Origin: Cladophialophora immunda
Lineage: Eukaryota > Ascomycota > Eurotiomycetes > Chaetothyriales > Herpotrichiellaceae
DNA: 64,000 nucleotides
Direction: 5' to 3'
NCBI RefSeq assembly: GCF_000835495.1
Contig: NW_015622542.1
Span: forward strand, 1 to 64,000
The notes under the pieces are model-generated. The model worked only from the letters and a program-made list of their open reading frames with translations, was not told the origin of the DNA and ran no database searches. This document shows, piece by piece, positions 1 to 12,832 of this stretch. Each line of letters begins with the position of its first letter. The first letter of the stretch is position 1. A program made the translations under genes and the position numbers.

Positions 1-90
1 AACCCTAACCCTAACCCTAACCCTAACCCTAACCCTAACCCTAACCCTAACCCTAACCCTAACCCTAACCCTAACCCTAACCCTAACCCT
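1..90. repeat. Telomere, 15 tandem CCCTAA repeats
   Basis: Fifteen perfect copies of AACCCT run from the first base and end at base 90, where unique sequence begins. This is the C-rich strand of a TTAGGG telomere, the usual telomere of filamentous ascomycetes, so base 1 is at or very near a true chromosome end and the window reads towards the centromere. Degenerate telomere-like pieces follow at 293-305 and 412-428. Confidence 0.98.
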
Positions 91-2200
91 TCTCCACGCT
101 CTGTCCGCTTACGGGTTGCCCTCCGGGTCGCTCACGCTCCCCCTCTGACGCTCGAACACCCCCGCCCACGGGGGACGCGCTTCGCGCCCGGGTTACGCCC
201 GCCCCTACCCATCGAACCCCTTAACGTAGGGGCTAAAATCGCATCACGTGACCTCACGTGATATCCTCTGGACCCCTCTCTCCGTCAACCGGTAACCCTA
301 ACCCTCTCGGCCCCACCCCGCCTCGCTAGCGGCATACCTCCCCAGGCCCCTCACCGGTTAACCCTAATCCTTACGGATCCCTCCTTACCTACCCTTACCC
401 TATCAACTATAAACCCTAACCCTAACCTTATTATAAACCTTCCCTTTTTCGCCTAGGAACCCTAACTCATTGTCCCTCCTACCTTTCTCTCTCTCTAACC
501 TTAATCTTAATATTAATTCTCTCTTATCTCTTAATTTATCTATAATACTAACTACCCTCTCCCCGCCCTTACCCTTAACCTAATCCCTCCTCTCTTCGTT
601 ACCTCTTATTACTACCTTTAATCTCTCTTCTCCGCCCCAAAAATCCGTCCCTGACCTTCTTCGCTTAATTCGACTCGTTACTTCTCTTTCTTATCCCTCT
701 CCTAAATTTAAATACTATAAAATATAATAATATTACTAATTTATCACTTATTCTTCCTCCCTTAAATCTCCTTAACTTACTATTCGTACTAAACTCTTAT
801 GGAATTACTCCTTTTCAATAACTTAGCTATTTTATATTATATTCTTCTCTTAATCCTCGATAATATACCCCTAACTCTTATATTAAACTCCTTCTATATA
901 ACTTCCTTCTATTGAACTCTACCTATTTATAATTAAATTGCGATAAATAATCACCCTTCATCCGTAATTACGAACTTATAATAATAATAATTAATATTCG
1001 CCGTTTACTAACCCCCTACTATTACCCTTTAACGTCTTACTACTACTCCTACTACCTTATTATTCTACTACGCTTTCCTCCTTTTTATCCCCCTATTACC
1101 TATAACTACTTTATTAATCTTTAATGTTTTTTCTTTATCTTATCTTTTAAACTACTCTATTACTCTATTACCCTATTACCCTATTGCTCTATTACCCTAT
1201 TACTCTATTACTCTATTACTCTATCACTCTATTACTCTATTACTCTCTTACTCTATTAACCTATTAACTTATTTTATTTTATTCCTATTTTATTCTTAAT
1301 TTTATCCTTAGCTTTATTCGTTATTTCTACGCTCATTTTTATTTTGACTTTCTACGTAAATAACGTAAATTGCCGTAGCTATAATAATATAAAATCTACG
1401 GGAATATCCTATAGAATGATCTTGGAATTAACTCCGATATGGGGCTATTCGGAAAAAATATCTATAATATAACGAACTATATCTATATATATTATAACCG
1501 GCCCTCGTCAATCTGCCGTACGCCCGCTAACTCCTCCAGAAACCGCTACAAATGCTACTATATATACTAACATTCTTATAATAACCGACTTATCTCTAAC
1601 CCACTACTATCCGCTACTTAACTAAAATATTGAATTAATTCCCCCGGTTCTTCCACCCCCTACCCGCCCCCCTATTAAATCCGCTAGTCTAATCTGTCGA
1701 TGTACGCCTCCACCCCTATACTACCCTCGAAAACAATTACTGCCGCGATGATGCTCAACATCATATCTTCATATTGACATCGCGTCGCCCTCCTATACGG
1801 GTCCAATCGCCGCTTAAAATCCCCGTCCCTATCGCCGCCCCCCCGCCGATACTATCTGTAATACTATACTTAGGGGATAAAACAAAACGAATACCCGCTG
1901 AATCGTTCTATCGCCTTCCGCTCGCGAATCCAACCTTTGATCCCTCGGTATAACTCCTTAGCGTTTTACGCTAATAACTACGGGTAATGGTATATTGATG
2001 AATATACCGTCAATGTCCCTCCGGGCTAAAAACAATAAATGCATTTCCTACGCACTATCTCCAAATACTCTCGAATCTCTTCCATTATACGGCGACTCTC
2101 TTACTTCTACGTCTACTACCCTCGACTAATATACTATTATTAACTCTATTACCGATAAAACTCCTAACCATCTTCCTATATAGCCTCCACCCCTCGTTTT
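91..2200. other. Telomere-associated sequence, RIP-mutated, no gene
   Basis: After the telomere there is about 300 bp of GC-rich sequence with several CG-rich words, then a very AT- and pyrimidine-rich stretch depleted in CA and TG. It holds interstitial telomeric motifs (293-305, 412-428), two CACGTG palindromes (245-250 and 255-260) and an 8-bp tandem repeat (1154-1268). I see no credible coding frame. The last few hundred bases may belong to the decayed C-terminus or 3' flank of the helicase relic that follows. Confidence 0.7.
1154..1268. repeat. Imperfect 8-bp tandem repeat (CTATTACY)
   Basis: About 14 head-to-tail copies of an 8-bp unit, mostly CTATTACT or CTATTACC, with variants such as CTATTGCT, CTATCACT and CTCTTACT. 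Several variants differ by C/T changes next to A. On the other strand the unit reads GGTAATAG, only loosely like TTAGGG, so I call it a minisatellite and not a degenerate telomere. Confidence 0.85.
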
Positions 2201-5200
2201 CTTACCCTCGCCTCTTGATATACTTCCCTCTCGCTCCCGCCCTCGCTCTCGCTCTCATACTCACTACTATTATCGTTATCACCGTCGTCAGTCTCCTTCC
2301 TCTCTTCCTCATCACTCTCGCCGATCTTCCTACTGGTATCCTCGCCTTCGGCCTCATTACTCTCTACGAACTCTTCCTCCCGCTGATAACCTTAATATAC
2401 CTCCTTATTACTCCCACACCCCTCACGCCGAATGTTCCCATCTATAAATCCGTCCATCACCTCTCGCTAATACTATACTTCTATGAAATCCCATACCTAC
2501 CGTCGTGCCACCTCGTCCACCTACCGGTCGCGGGGTTACTATGATAGCTAGTAATGTCGACCCGCTCTAGCCGGCAACATAATGATCGCTTCACTCCTCT
2601 ACCCGTCCTGTCCGGCTCAACCACTTTCTTACCCGTAATCCAATAATGATCGCGGTTCGTCCATATGAATAATCACGCAAATGTCGCGGATGTCCACCCC
2701 TATACCAAATATACTAATGCTGACAATTAACGACGTCTTGCCGGACTGAAACGCTCCCATCTTGATGTCCTTATCAGCGGCGTAGTGATAGTATGCATCA
2801 TATGCTAATAACGCCGCCAACGCCTTGGTCTACGGTACGGTTTGACAATATACCACGACCTTACTATGGGGGTGACGTCGTACCTACTGGCGTACGAAAT
2901 GCGCTATAGTCTCTATCAGGGCTAGTGCCTCCTCTTAATCTAGTAGGAATCGCTAACTTCTCTTCTACGTGTTACCCACACTCTTCGTACGTCTCAACTA
3001 ATAAATACGGTATGTAATATTCTTTCGTATTGTAACGTCTCGAAATGTACTCACGGCCACATCAATAATACCTATCTAACGTCGAAATTCATCCTCTATA
3101 TGAACGGGCATAGTAGCCGTTAATATCAAAATCTACATATCCTATTGATTTAACGCGCCTAATTCTTACATATGACGGCGAAAATGCTTCTACTTATTCA
3201 ACACTATATGACACTCATCCACCATAATGCGATCTAATCGTTTCCCGCTCTTTATGCGCTATATGAACTTCTAGAATACGGCACTAAACACACTTTTAGG
3301 CGTTACTAACATAATGTCGGCCCTATCGGTAATCCGTAAACTCGACCACTTAACATACTCTAACCCTAACTCCTGACATCGCCGTTTCATATCTCTTCAT
3401 AACGCGATCAACGGCACCACTACCACGGTCGTGCCTCTACGGCTAACGCTACACTATACGGGTAACATGAAAATTAATGTTTTGCCACTACTAGTCCCTA
3501 TAAACACTATCACGCGCGGATCGCCTCGTATTACGGCTTAAATAGTATCTCGCTATACGCCACGAAATTGACGGCCCCGACCTATTATCTTCTCTAACGC
3601 TATCTAAATGTTAACTTACCGTAAATACTACTATCGTCGAAACCGTCCTACCTCGGCTTCTTTCTCAAACGGTTTACGTCTACTGCGATATTATTATTGA
3701 CCATCCTCCTAACTAGACGCGAACCCCAAAAATCGATACCATAATATACTAACTCGTCGAAACTTCTCACGCTTATTAGCTACTTCACCGTCCCGCTCAC
3801 TAATGCCTCGTGCGTAAATCGACCACGCGATGTAGCTAATATGTCCGGCGGATTGATCGATAATATCGTCTTTATCTTCGTTAATCTCGCCCTATTCGTC
3901 CTTAGGGTCATACTCGAACCCGGACTTAGTCTATAAATATCGCTAACTAATGCTAATACCTAAATGACGATATATTTAGATGTTTAACGCGTAGCCTAAG
4001 TTAACTATACCGACTCGCTTCAAACCCTCCTGTAATCGACCGAGGGTGAATGTGTATCCGCTAGGACTCTAGCGCGGCCAAATAAAACTCGTTCGACTCT
4101 TACGGTAGTATATCTCGGCTTTAATGCGTTAGCGTAATAGTAACACTAACTATATCTATAATATATCTAGTTCCCCTACCTCGCGTAGTATATACTAATG
4201 AATAATCTTCACGTCACTACTTATACTATACCCTTTATAGTACCGGATAGCGGTGAACACTAATCCACCCTTAATACCGATGTTACGATATCTACTATAG
4301 CTAGTGTTACTATGACAAATGCTTAATAACTTAGGTGCCCGTTGGGGTCCTCCTCTAACGAACTACTTCAATAATAATAACCCTTCTCGGACGGTATCTT
4401 CCTTACCTAACTACCTCTGTACCTCTTCGATATTCTACCGCATATCGTCTCTATCCTACAAAAATTAATATTAACTACTCTTTATTAATTAATCGAATAA
4501 CTACTATTCACTATTTACGGGCTACGGGTTCCGACGATCCTACACAAAATTCCAACTGGGTTATGCGTTAGCGGGATCGTTACGTAATTCATCCTATAGA
4601 ATAGTGAGTAATTTATACTCTTAGTGGGGACTAATATCTAACACGCGGCGTAATAACTACTCACAGGTGTCATGTACGATTTGGTGCATTATCCCGCAAA
4701 ACTAGCTTATAGTGAACTGGATATCTTTGTACATGATTTGATCACTATACTAATCGATAAAACCGGGTGCTGTACCACTAAACTGAATCTTTATGCCGTA
4801 TGTGCGTAAATCTAACATCTATTCTATGGGACCGTAGCTAGTACGCAATATAAATTAGTCCACTATATGCTAAACTACGTCGATACATCCCACTTACTTA
4901 GGTTCTAGACCAAATGGATAGTTATGCTCGTCGTGACTATAGCTATCGTCTTCACCATCATTCGTACTAGGGGTTGAATCGTCGCTATCGCTATCGCTAT
5001 AGGCGCTATCGGGGTCTAGGGTAGTTTCTTAGAACGCATACTGAATCATTATCAACCGGGCGATTTTAATCATACTAGATAAAATAGGCGGATATATGTC
5101 ATATCCTTTCCATCTATGTGTATTAACACCTAATACAGCTAATGCGCATACTAATACGTATTCGTATTCATATTAGTAGACTTTCTAGTATAATAACGAA

Positions 5201-6600
5201 ATGTAAAACGCTAAACATACTCACTAGGTACCCTCTAACAGGATAAATCCTTAGGGATACTATAGTTCTATATTATCCTCGCCATCACCACTCCTCTTAT
5301 CCAGCGATTCAACCTCGATATTACTCATATACTCACTAGCTACTATAGCGACGTGCTCACCCTCCTCGTACTATAACTTACTCCTCTCGACCTCCTACTA
5401 GACCTCCTATATCAATTACTAAAACGCGTACTACTAGTGATACTTCAATGTATATTTGGGACTCTTCTATAAATGTAACCACTGCGTACGAACGAAAAAT
5501 ATAATAATCTACTACTAATATTGACCTTTATCCTAAATCTCTTCCGGATTTTAGTATCCTTTTAATGGCACGAATCGACTTTAATCTTCTTCGGTCCGTA
5601 TCACCTCCTTACGCACAAATACTCCGGTATGCGCCCTGACGGTAACTTAATATTATCGCATCATCTTATCCATCGCTTACTATATCACTTAACTAACGGG
5701 TTCTAGATCCATCTCTAGCGTAGCGATACTCTATAATAACTCATCACGGTCTAATTTACGTAAATACTAGGCCTACCCGGTTCGTTCTAACTATAAGCTG
5801 AGCTCGTTATACGCTCCTTCGTCGATAGTACGCCGTTCACGGTCCTGGATCTTTTCCATCCTTTACTATAACATCTATCGTACTCGTTCGACCTTACTAG
5901 GTAGTGATGGTGATGGCTTTAGGGCGGCTTCTTCGGCCCGCTCCGGGGCGTAGACCTCAAAATACTAGGACCCTTAACTACGGGGGAATACCCGCTAATA
6001 ATATACCGATTTCTACGGTTGGGCGTAGGGATAGCCTCCTTGACCGGTATACGGCGCACTAGCATAGCCTCGCTAACCAGGATGACATCGTGCCTAATGA
6101 ACCTTTATAGTCGCCTTACCGCGATATATATATCGACATTACTCGGTCGGACTACCGCATAATAACCCGTCCGTATAGATATCTAACTAGGGAACGGAGT
6201 CTTAAATCCTCTAGTGGATCGTATATATAATGTCCTAATTCTACAGTAAATTAGGCTACTAGAAAACTTGATTCTGGACATACCGGGCATCTAATAGGCT
6301 TAATCGATGCTATCGTCGCTATAAATAACTAGTAATCTACTCTAGCTATATGGCATATCGACATTGACGGTAAATAGGGAGTTAGATACGGTACGAGTAC
6401 TGAAATACTTCGTCGACCTAGATAGGTTCGTCCTTAACTAATGCTATTATCGTCGTTGAATAACTAATGATATCAATAAACGCGAATTTAATAGTAACTA
6501 GTAAACTATTATACTTTAACTCAAAGTCCTCGTATCCATTATCTATATTATATTCATCCTATCCATTCTACTAGATTCACCCGTAGCTCCTAACTCTACT
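2200..6600 (-). pseudogene. Telomere-linked RecQ-type helicase, RIP-inactivated
   Basis: Reading the minus strand, superfamily 2 helicase motifs remain in order. Motif I (Walker A) appears as GTSSGKT near 3480-3500. Motif II appears as VDECH near 3205-3225. Motif V runs into GVDIRDICVIIHMDEPRSLL near 2640-2710, and motif VI (ESG-AGQDG with stops) lies near 2570-2640. Coding-like sequence typical of telomere-linked helicases also reads through 4540-4800, upstream of motif I. Many stops stand where CAA/CAG (Gln), CGA (Arg) or TGG (Trp) codons are expected, as RIP produces, so no functional protein can be made. Telomere-linked RecQ genes are a known feature of fungal chromosome ends; this copy reads towards the telomere. 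Both ends of the relic are approximate. Confidence 0.8.
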
Positions 6601-6639
6601 AATTTCGCTTACCTTACCCGGTTCGGACTCAACCCTAGC

Positions 6640-7090
6640 TATTCTTTAACCCTAACCCTAAGAGCCCCTTTTCTTAACCTTCCCGTGGAAATTTTGATGT
6701 TCCTCCCATATAAAATGGTCGATTTTCCATCTACGATTCTACCTGTCTACGAAGTGTAATTATGGTGTAAATCGCGTAAGTTATAAACTACGGGCCTCTA
6801 TTATAATATACTCCAAATGCAGAACTGTAATCGCCCGGGAACTAATTATTAGTCTGAAGAGAAGTCAATTATTATCCTGAAATTAACCCGCTAAGACTAG
6901 GGTTAGGGTCTCTATATATTTTGTATGGGGAGTAATCATTAGTCTAGGTAGGATAATGAACCACATTTTGGATAGGGTCTCCATACATTTTGTATGGGGA
7001 GCAATCATTAGTCTGGGTAGGATAATGAACCACATTTTGGATAGGCTATTATTTAGCGGATAACCCCTTGTTTATTCTGACAAAGGAGTA
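6640..7090. other. Less mutated divergent spacer between two helicase relics
   Basis: This stretch separates the minus-strand and plus-strand helicase relics and would hold both promoters. It keeps more CA and TG than its surroundings. It contains a CCCTAA-orientation telomeric motif at 6647-6660, an opposite-orientation TAGGGTTAGGG at 6898-6908, and the 69-bp tandem duplication at 6904-7041. No coding frame is evident. Confidence 0.55.
6904..7041. repeat. 69-bp tandem duplication with RIP-type differences
   Basis: Copy 1 is 6904-6972 and copy 2 is 6973-7041. They align without gaps and differ at four positions. Three are CA in copy 2 against TA in copy 1, and one is TG in copy 2 against TA in copy 1. 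All four are the change RIP makes on one strand or the other, and all lie in the telomere-proximal copy. Confidence 0.95.
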
Positions 7091-7399
7091 TATACGGCGT
7101 TAGCTTATCGACCCGAACTCTCTAATCTATCAGTCGCTATTTTCAAAGGGTACGTTGAACGGGACGAGGCACTAGTACCGCACAATAATCATCAAGTTCT
7201 TCTGAGTACACTAGGCCTTTATAAAGCTCTTCCTATTAGCTACGCACCTAGTGAGCGGAAGCCCTCTATAAGGAATAGAGTGGGAGTATATAACCTATCG
7301 AAATATTCAAGATACTAATAGTAATGTTCGAGACATTATCTAGGATCGCCACTAGGGGCTCGTATAGATTACTACATATTAGTATAAAAGTCGAAACAT

Positions 7400-9960
7400 T
7401 ACGCGAAAATCATGACTAAACCTTCGATTTTTACTACTAACACTCTCCTATATTCTAATCTACTACCTCCTCTACGTAATCTCCGTATATTACTACCTTA
7501 CTCTCAAATATCTTAAGTGAGACGAGATCTCCCCCTTTCTCTTTAAGATTAACGCTAACCGGATTTAGAGCTTAACTTTATCGAGGACTCTTTATATCTA
7601 ATTAGGTTAGATTTTTCGAACTAGGTTAACTCTTAATCCCTATCGCTACTTAATTAATCATATCCTTCTTAAAAAAATTAGTCCCGAGACAGAAGAATTT
7701 ATCGATAGAGGTAACGAAAACTACGAGTTGTCTCTTAAGTAAAACAACTTAATTATCGATATTTAGGTAAATTAGTCTTCTAAGGTAGGCTAGCTTTACT
7801 ATAGTCTACTAGCGGACTAGCCCGTAGCCAGACTACGGCATTAATATATATAAACCGTCTACTTTACCTAGTAATATCAGGCACTCTTTAAGATTAATAA
7901 GTATAACTAAATCTTCCAAAAATTCGAGTTAAGAGCTAATCAAAGCGAAGCCCTAGAGAAAAGCTTAGGATCCTAGCTTATCCTACTCTACTACTCTCGC
8001 GAAAATACCGTATCGAAGACTAATATTTACTACTAGCTTACTCGTTTTTTCGAAGATAAGAGTGCCTAATTTCGAGACCTCTATCAACGTAAGGCTATCC
8101 TCGCTATTTTTAAGAGTATTACCTACTTAACGTACGTGAATAAGACTAGCTTAGGGAAGAGTCTCCTCTACCTCCTTCCTATCTTTATCTAATATTAGGA
8201 TATAGTTAATATTATAATTACTCCTTAGGTAAGTCTAAAGGATAATCTTTTTAAACGAGCTTAGGATCGAAAGATTTAAGTAGCTCGCTTTAAGGATCTT
8301 ACGGCCGAGATAAAGGAGGAGTATACCTATCAGTCGTTTAATCTAGTTATTACCTTAATTAAATCGATCTAGGACTCGACTTTTTTAGAGTATATAATAC
8401 GGCTAGTGAAGGGTCACTATCTAGTCCGCCTCTACCTTAACGAAGTCCATATAATTATCCTCGAAAAAGACTTTTAATAGATTATAAAATACGTTAATAG
8501 CCTCCTATAATACTAGGTCCCCCTCGTATTTATCTTAGTTACGCTTCTTATGCTACTTCTTAGGCTCATTAAAAGCGAGTTCTTCCTCCTAGAGGGAACA
8601 AATCGAATTATTTAATTAACGATAATCTATAAGAATATCGAGTACGAGATTGTCAATATCGATAGGAATATAATCTAGATCGTAGATATTGAGGAAATCC
8701 TCAAAGTTTTCGAGTTAAAGAGACTAGGCCCGAAGAGTAAGGTAATCCTCTTTATCCTAACCTACTAATATAGGGAAGGACTCTCGGAAAAGATAAAGAT
8801 TCCCTTCTATAATACGAGAGACCCTCAGAAAAAAGCGATCCTAGACTTATTTTTAACGGACGATACGGTACTAACGCTCTTCGTGATAAGCGCCTTATCA
8901 CTTAGGGTAGACTTCTAGCTTATTCAATTTACCCTCTATCTCTCTCCTTATCAGCTAGGCTTGATTAAATTTATTTAAGACTTAAGTCGGATTTATCGAG
9001 ATAGACTCTTAATTATTCTACAAAGTAGATAATCAGAAGATCTCTAAAGCCGAACGCGGTCCTTGTACGAATTGATAGATCTCGCGAAGATTTCGACGGT
9101 AGAAGAGTTCAAATCGATCAATTAGTTGATTTTCCAGAAGCTCCTAAACGAGGATTAGTATATATAATAGATTACGAGTCACTTCCTCGATAATATTAAT
9201 ATCGTTAATTATACGTCGTATAACGCGAGGTTAGCGTTGAAAATCAAGCCTTATTATATCTGTCTCTGGGAGCAGAGTATGTTTAAGCGCTAGGCGAATC
9301 GCGAAGAGGATAGTACTAGAGCGACTAACATTAGCCTCGCCTAATTCGAAGAGACGATCGAGGATTTCGCCCTCTCCCCGTGTTTTTTCTACCTCTTCCT
9401 CGGAAATATCGACGAGATCAACGCCTACTCATTCCTCAAGTGTCCATACGTAGGCGCACCCTCCTTCTATAGGGTGAGAGGGGTAATAAAGACTCTTCAA
9501 AATTAACTAAGTACTCTTAATTCTTATCTATCCACTAGTTAGGGTCTCGTCTAAGGTAGTTACTACTACCAGTGCCTCCTCCCATCGCGAGTATACGCTT
9601 ATCTTAAAGACCTCGAAGAAAAAGAGGCGACGGACGGATGTGTCTACCCGTTGACAGTTAAGACCTTTATCGCTATTATCGAACTCCATCTCGAAATAGG
9701 CTATATACGGGTCTTCTTAGACGCCCTTAAGGTTAATCTTTCCGGGCTTTAGATAGGGAGCCTCGATTTCGTAGGGATCCTTAACTACTTTCGGTAACCT
9801 ATAAGGCTATTAGGGATAGATGCGATCTAAGTGTATTAAGTATTAAACGACCTAAGTGTCGTAAAAATCGTCTAGGCCCGCGAGAAGATTAAGGGAGAGA
9901 ATAACCGTAAGCGATATAGGGTATTAACCTAGGTTTATATAAAATCGACCTTAAAGGAAT
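7400..9960 (+). pseudogene. Second RecQ-type helicase relic, RIP-inactivated
   Basis: The plus strand keeps a RecQ-like order of motifs broken by stops. A motif I remnant (TSLGKSLLYLLP) lies near 8140-8180. An ITPQVSLKDN-like motif Ia follows near 8218-8255. Motif II (NEVHIIILEKDF) is near 8439-8475, motif IV (KVILFILTY) near 8740-8770, and motifs V and VI (FVISALSLRVDF, later RIYRDR) near 8881-9005. A further conserved-looking stretch follows at 9370-9500 (CPYVGAPSFYRVRG). The residues around each motif differ from the telomere-proximal relic, so this is a distinct helicase lineage. Stops fall mainly at expected Gln and Trp codons. The 5' boundary is uncertain because no start can be recognised. 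Confidence 0.65.
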
Positions 9961-12430
9961 ATACTCGTCCTTTATATAGATTAAGGGGGTCCTCATAAAA
10001 ACCGGCCCTTATCTTTCTTAAGCTGATAGTTAGGAAATAAGGGGCGAGGGGAGCCTTAGATTCTTCGTCCCTTCCCTCGTTTTTTTCGAGGCTAGGTGAG
10101 GTCCTATTAAACTTGACTTTTGATAGACTTATAGATACCTTAAAAAAAATAAGGTATCCCTCATACGAACTGAGGCGATAGGGACTAAGTTAGTGAGAAA
10201 GAGGGACTCTATATAAATATATAGATCCTTAGAATAGTTAGTTAGTTAGTTAATAAAGTTAAGGAGGGCACTAGCTCTAATAGGTTCGATAGCCCTAAGG
10301 AGGGCACTAGATTTAATAGATTTAATAATATTAAGGCGTCCCTTATGACTATTCCTCTATAAAGTCTTAGCGAGGTTATATTATTTATACCTTCTCTTCT
10401 CTCTTTCTAATCTTTCCTTCTTTATATTACTCTAACTTATCTACTTAGGCCCCCCTACTATCTAGTAAGACCCCCTTTTTTTTCGAGGCTTCGGCCTCGT
10501 TTTTTTTTAGCTAAGCACTAGCCTAGTCCGTCGAAAAAAAAGAAGCCCGCCCTATATTCTTCGAACCGTCTAATAAAGTATCTAGTTTTAAAAAAAAAGA
10601 ATACTCTCTTAAAAAAACCGAACTAAAATACCTAAAGTCGTAAAGATCCCGAAAAAGCTAAGCACTAACTCGAAAAATAAGCTAACTCCCTTACCTTCTC
10701 TATCCCTAGTAGTAAAGGTTACCCTAACTATACCTCCCCCTAATATTAGTAATACTCTTAAGTAAGGATCTTCGCCTCAGAAAAGACGAAAGCTAACTCA
10801 AAAAAATAGAGTGAAAGTGAAAGAGTAGCGTAAGAATAGTTATAGCTAGGTCTAACGCCCCCTCCTCACTAGTAAGTCTACCGTTAAAGATAAGCTTAAG
10901 TAAGCTCTCTTTTTTTAAACCCCCCTCGGATTTTTTAAAACTACCCCTAAGAGGGTTTTTTTTTAGCTAAAAGTAAAACTAGTTCCCTTATGTTTTTTGG
11001 CCTCCCCCTTATATTTTTCGAAGCGCCTCTAAACCGCTAACCGTTATTTTTTTTGAACTAGGGCTCGTTTCTAGCGAGGTAAGAATAATCTAGCTATTAA
11101 GACTAAGTACTAGAGTTATTTTAAGGGGAATAAGGTATTTTTTAAACCCCCCCCCGAAAAAAACGAGCTATACTCACCTCGAAATTTTCTAGGTTATCCC
11201 CTCTATCGTAGGAGAGGCTCCTAATAGTACTAAGGATAACCCCTACTTAGTCTATAGATATCTAGTCTCTATAAGAATGATCCTTACTCTATCTTTTTCG
11301 ACTACTAACTCGAAAAAATAGTACGCCCTAGTAGAAGAGCTCTTAGTAGTTTTCAATATCTACCTAAGCGACCTTAAGGAGAAGAAGGTAAGAAAAATTC
11401 GAGTCCCCTCTTAAAAAAAACTAACGGTTAAGATAGAATAAAAATAAGGACTTTACGCTAGTGTTAGGCTAGTACCGCTTTAACTTCCTAGAGGTCAGAT
11501 TTTACGATTCCCCCCTCGAAAAATACTAACGGACTTAGTTAATCAAAATGTTTACGGTTAAGGCTGACGCGGTGGACGATTAGGAAGTAAGTTCAAAAAA
11601 TCCAACCCCCCCCTTAATTTTCTCTAACCGGGACCTAGTTTAACGTCGAACTTATATATAAGACCCTAGTAGCTAAAGGCTAGGAGTGTATATTATGATC
11701 GGGTTTTCCGATCCTTAACCTATTTTTTTCAACCCTAAGTTAACACCGTCCTACCTCGAAAAAATTAAGGCCTAAGTCCCTCGGTACTAGGCGTTCTGGT
11801 AGTGGGTGACTATCTTCGTCTTTTTCGAGCTAAAGTACTCTATATACTGGATATATAACTAGAAAGACTAGAGACTATAATTAGATTTTTCAAGGGAAGC
11901 CTATACGATTTTAGCTAATATATAAAATTAGGCTAAGGCTAAAGCGCCTCTTGATTTTCGACCTAAGGGTTGAAAAACTCGACTAGAGAGTTAAAAAATA
12001 TAAAGATAGACTAAGCTTCGAAAACTATAACCCTTCCCTTGAAAAAAACGAGGGGCCCGGAGTGCCCGTTAAACTAGACTTTAATGGCCTTTAGGACCCC
12101 TCGAAAAAACCGAGGCTAACCTCGTATAGACTAATGCGGGGTTTGGAGACTCTATATACCTAGACCTAAGGTATAGCCCTCCTCCTTCTACTCTAACTTT
12201 ATGAGTTTAGCGTTAATTTCTTTGAAAATTTATATATAGATAGAAGTCAATATTCCTAATTAAATAGGCTAAAAAGATTAACTTCGAAAATTTCTAGTTC
12301 GTAAGATATAAGTAATTTTATAATAGAGAGTATTTCTCCTCTAGAGTTAACCCTATAACTAGTAGATTACGCTAATACTTAGAAATCTAACTATATATAC
12401 TCGTAAAATATATCTTAACCCTAATAATAC
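9961..12430 (+). pseudogene. Unidentified RIP-mutated plus-strand coding relic
   Basis: Plus-strand readings with clustered Gln/Trp-type stops continue downstream of the helicase relic, for example around 11,700-12,080 (frame including NPKLTPSYLEKIKA). I do not recognise the family. It could be a continuation of the helicase gene or a separate element. The part from about 10,480 to 12,120 is odd in carrying many homopolymers of 5-9 A or T joined to CG (TCGAAAAAA or TTTTTTCGA) and runs of C. A 14-bp word, AAGGAGGGCACTAG, occurs twice, at 10,261-10,274 and 10,297-10,310. Confidence 0.35.
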
Positions 12431-12490
12431 TCGAAAAAACGATCGAATTTTACGGTGGATACTAAGAGATATTCGACTTTAAATTTCCTT

Positions 12491-12553
12491 AGTACCTATC
12501 GTATAAAAAATCTTGGTATCCTTCGATGGGTACCATTGAGCACATTAGTAGGA
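12491..12553 (+). repeat. 63-bp dispersed direct repeat, copy A
   Basis: This 63-bp block recurs in the same orientation at 25,262-25,324 with three differences, two of which are TG-to-TA and CA-to-TA. It contains the word CCTTCGATGGGTAC. The two copies bracket about 12.7 kb of RIP-mutated repeats. It may be a fragment of a repeat end. Confidence 0.85.
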
Positions 12554-12832
12554 ATTTATGAATACTATAGGACCCGAAATCATCTTGCGGCAGTACGCTG
12601 TATACCCCTAATGATACCCTAACCCTATCAAAACCGCACCTAAGTAACTATATCTCGTCTAATAGTGAATGATACTGGAATCGATAGAGCTCATTGAGTA
12701 GAGTCGAGCCATCTACTTTTCGAATGTATTAGCGTTAGTGTATGGAGCTAAGTAGAAAGTAATCCTACTAAGTAATCCTACCTAAAAACCTTAAACGCAG
12801 CTCTCCTATTAGTCACTCTATAAGTAATCCTA

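Noticed and set aside
2215..2544. 109-codon plus-strand frame near the telomere
   Set aside because: It is a Leu/Thr/Ile-rich translation of pyrimidine-rich RIPed DNA, with no domain, at the 3' flank of the opposite-strand helicase relic.
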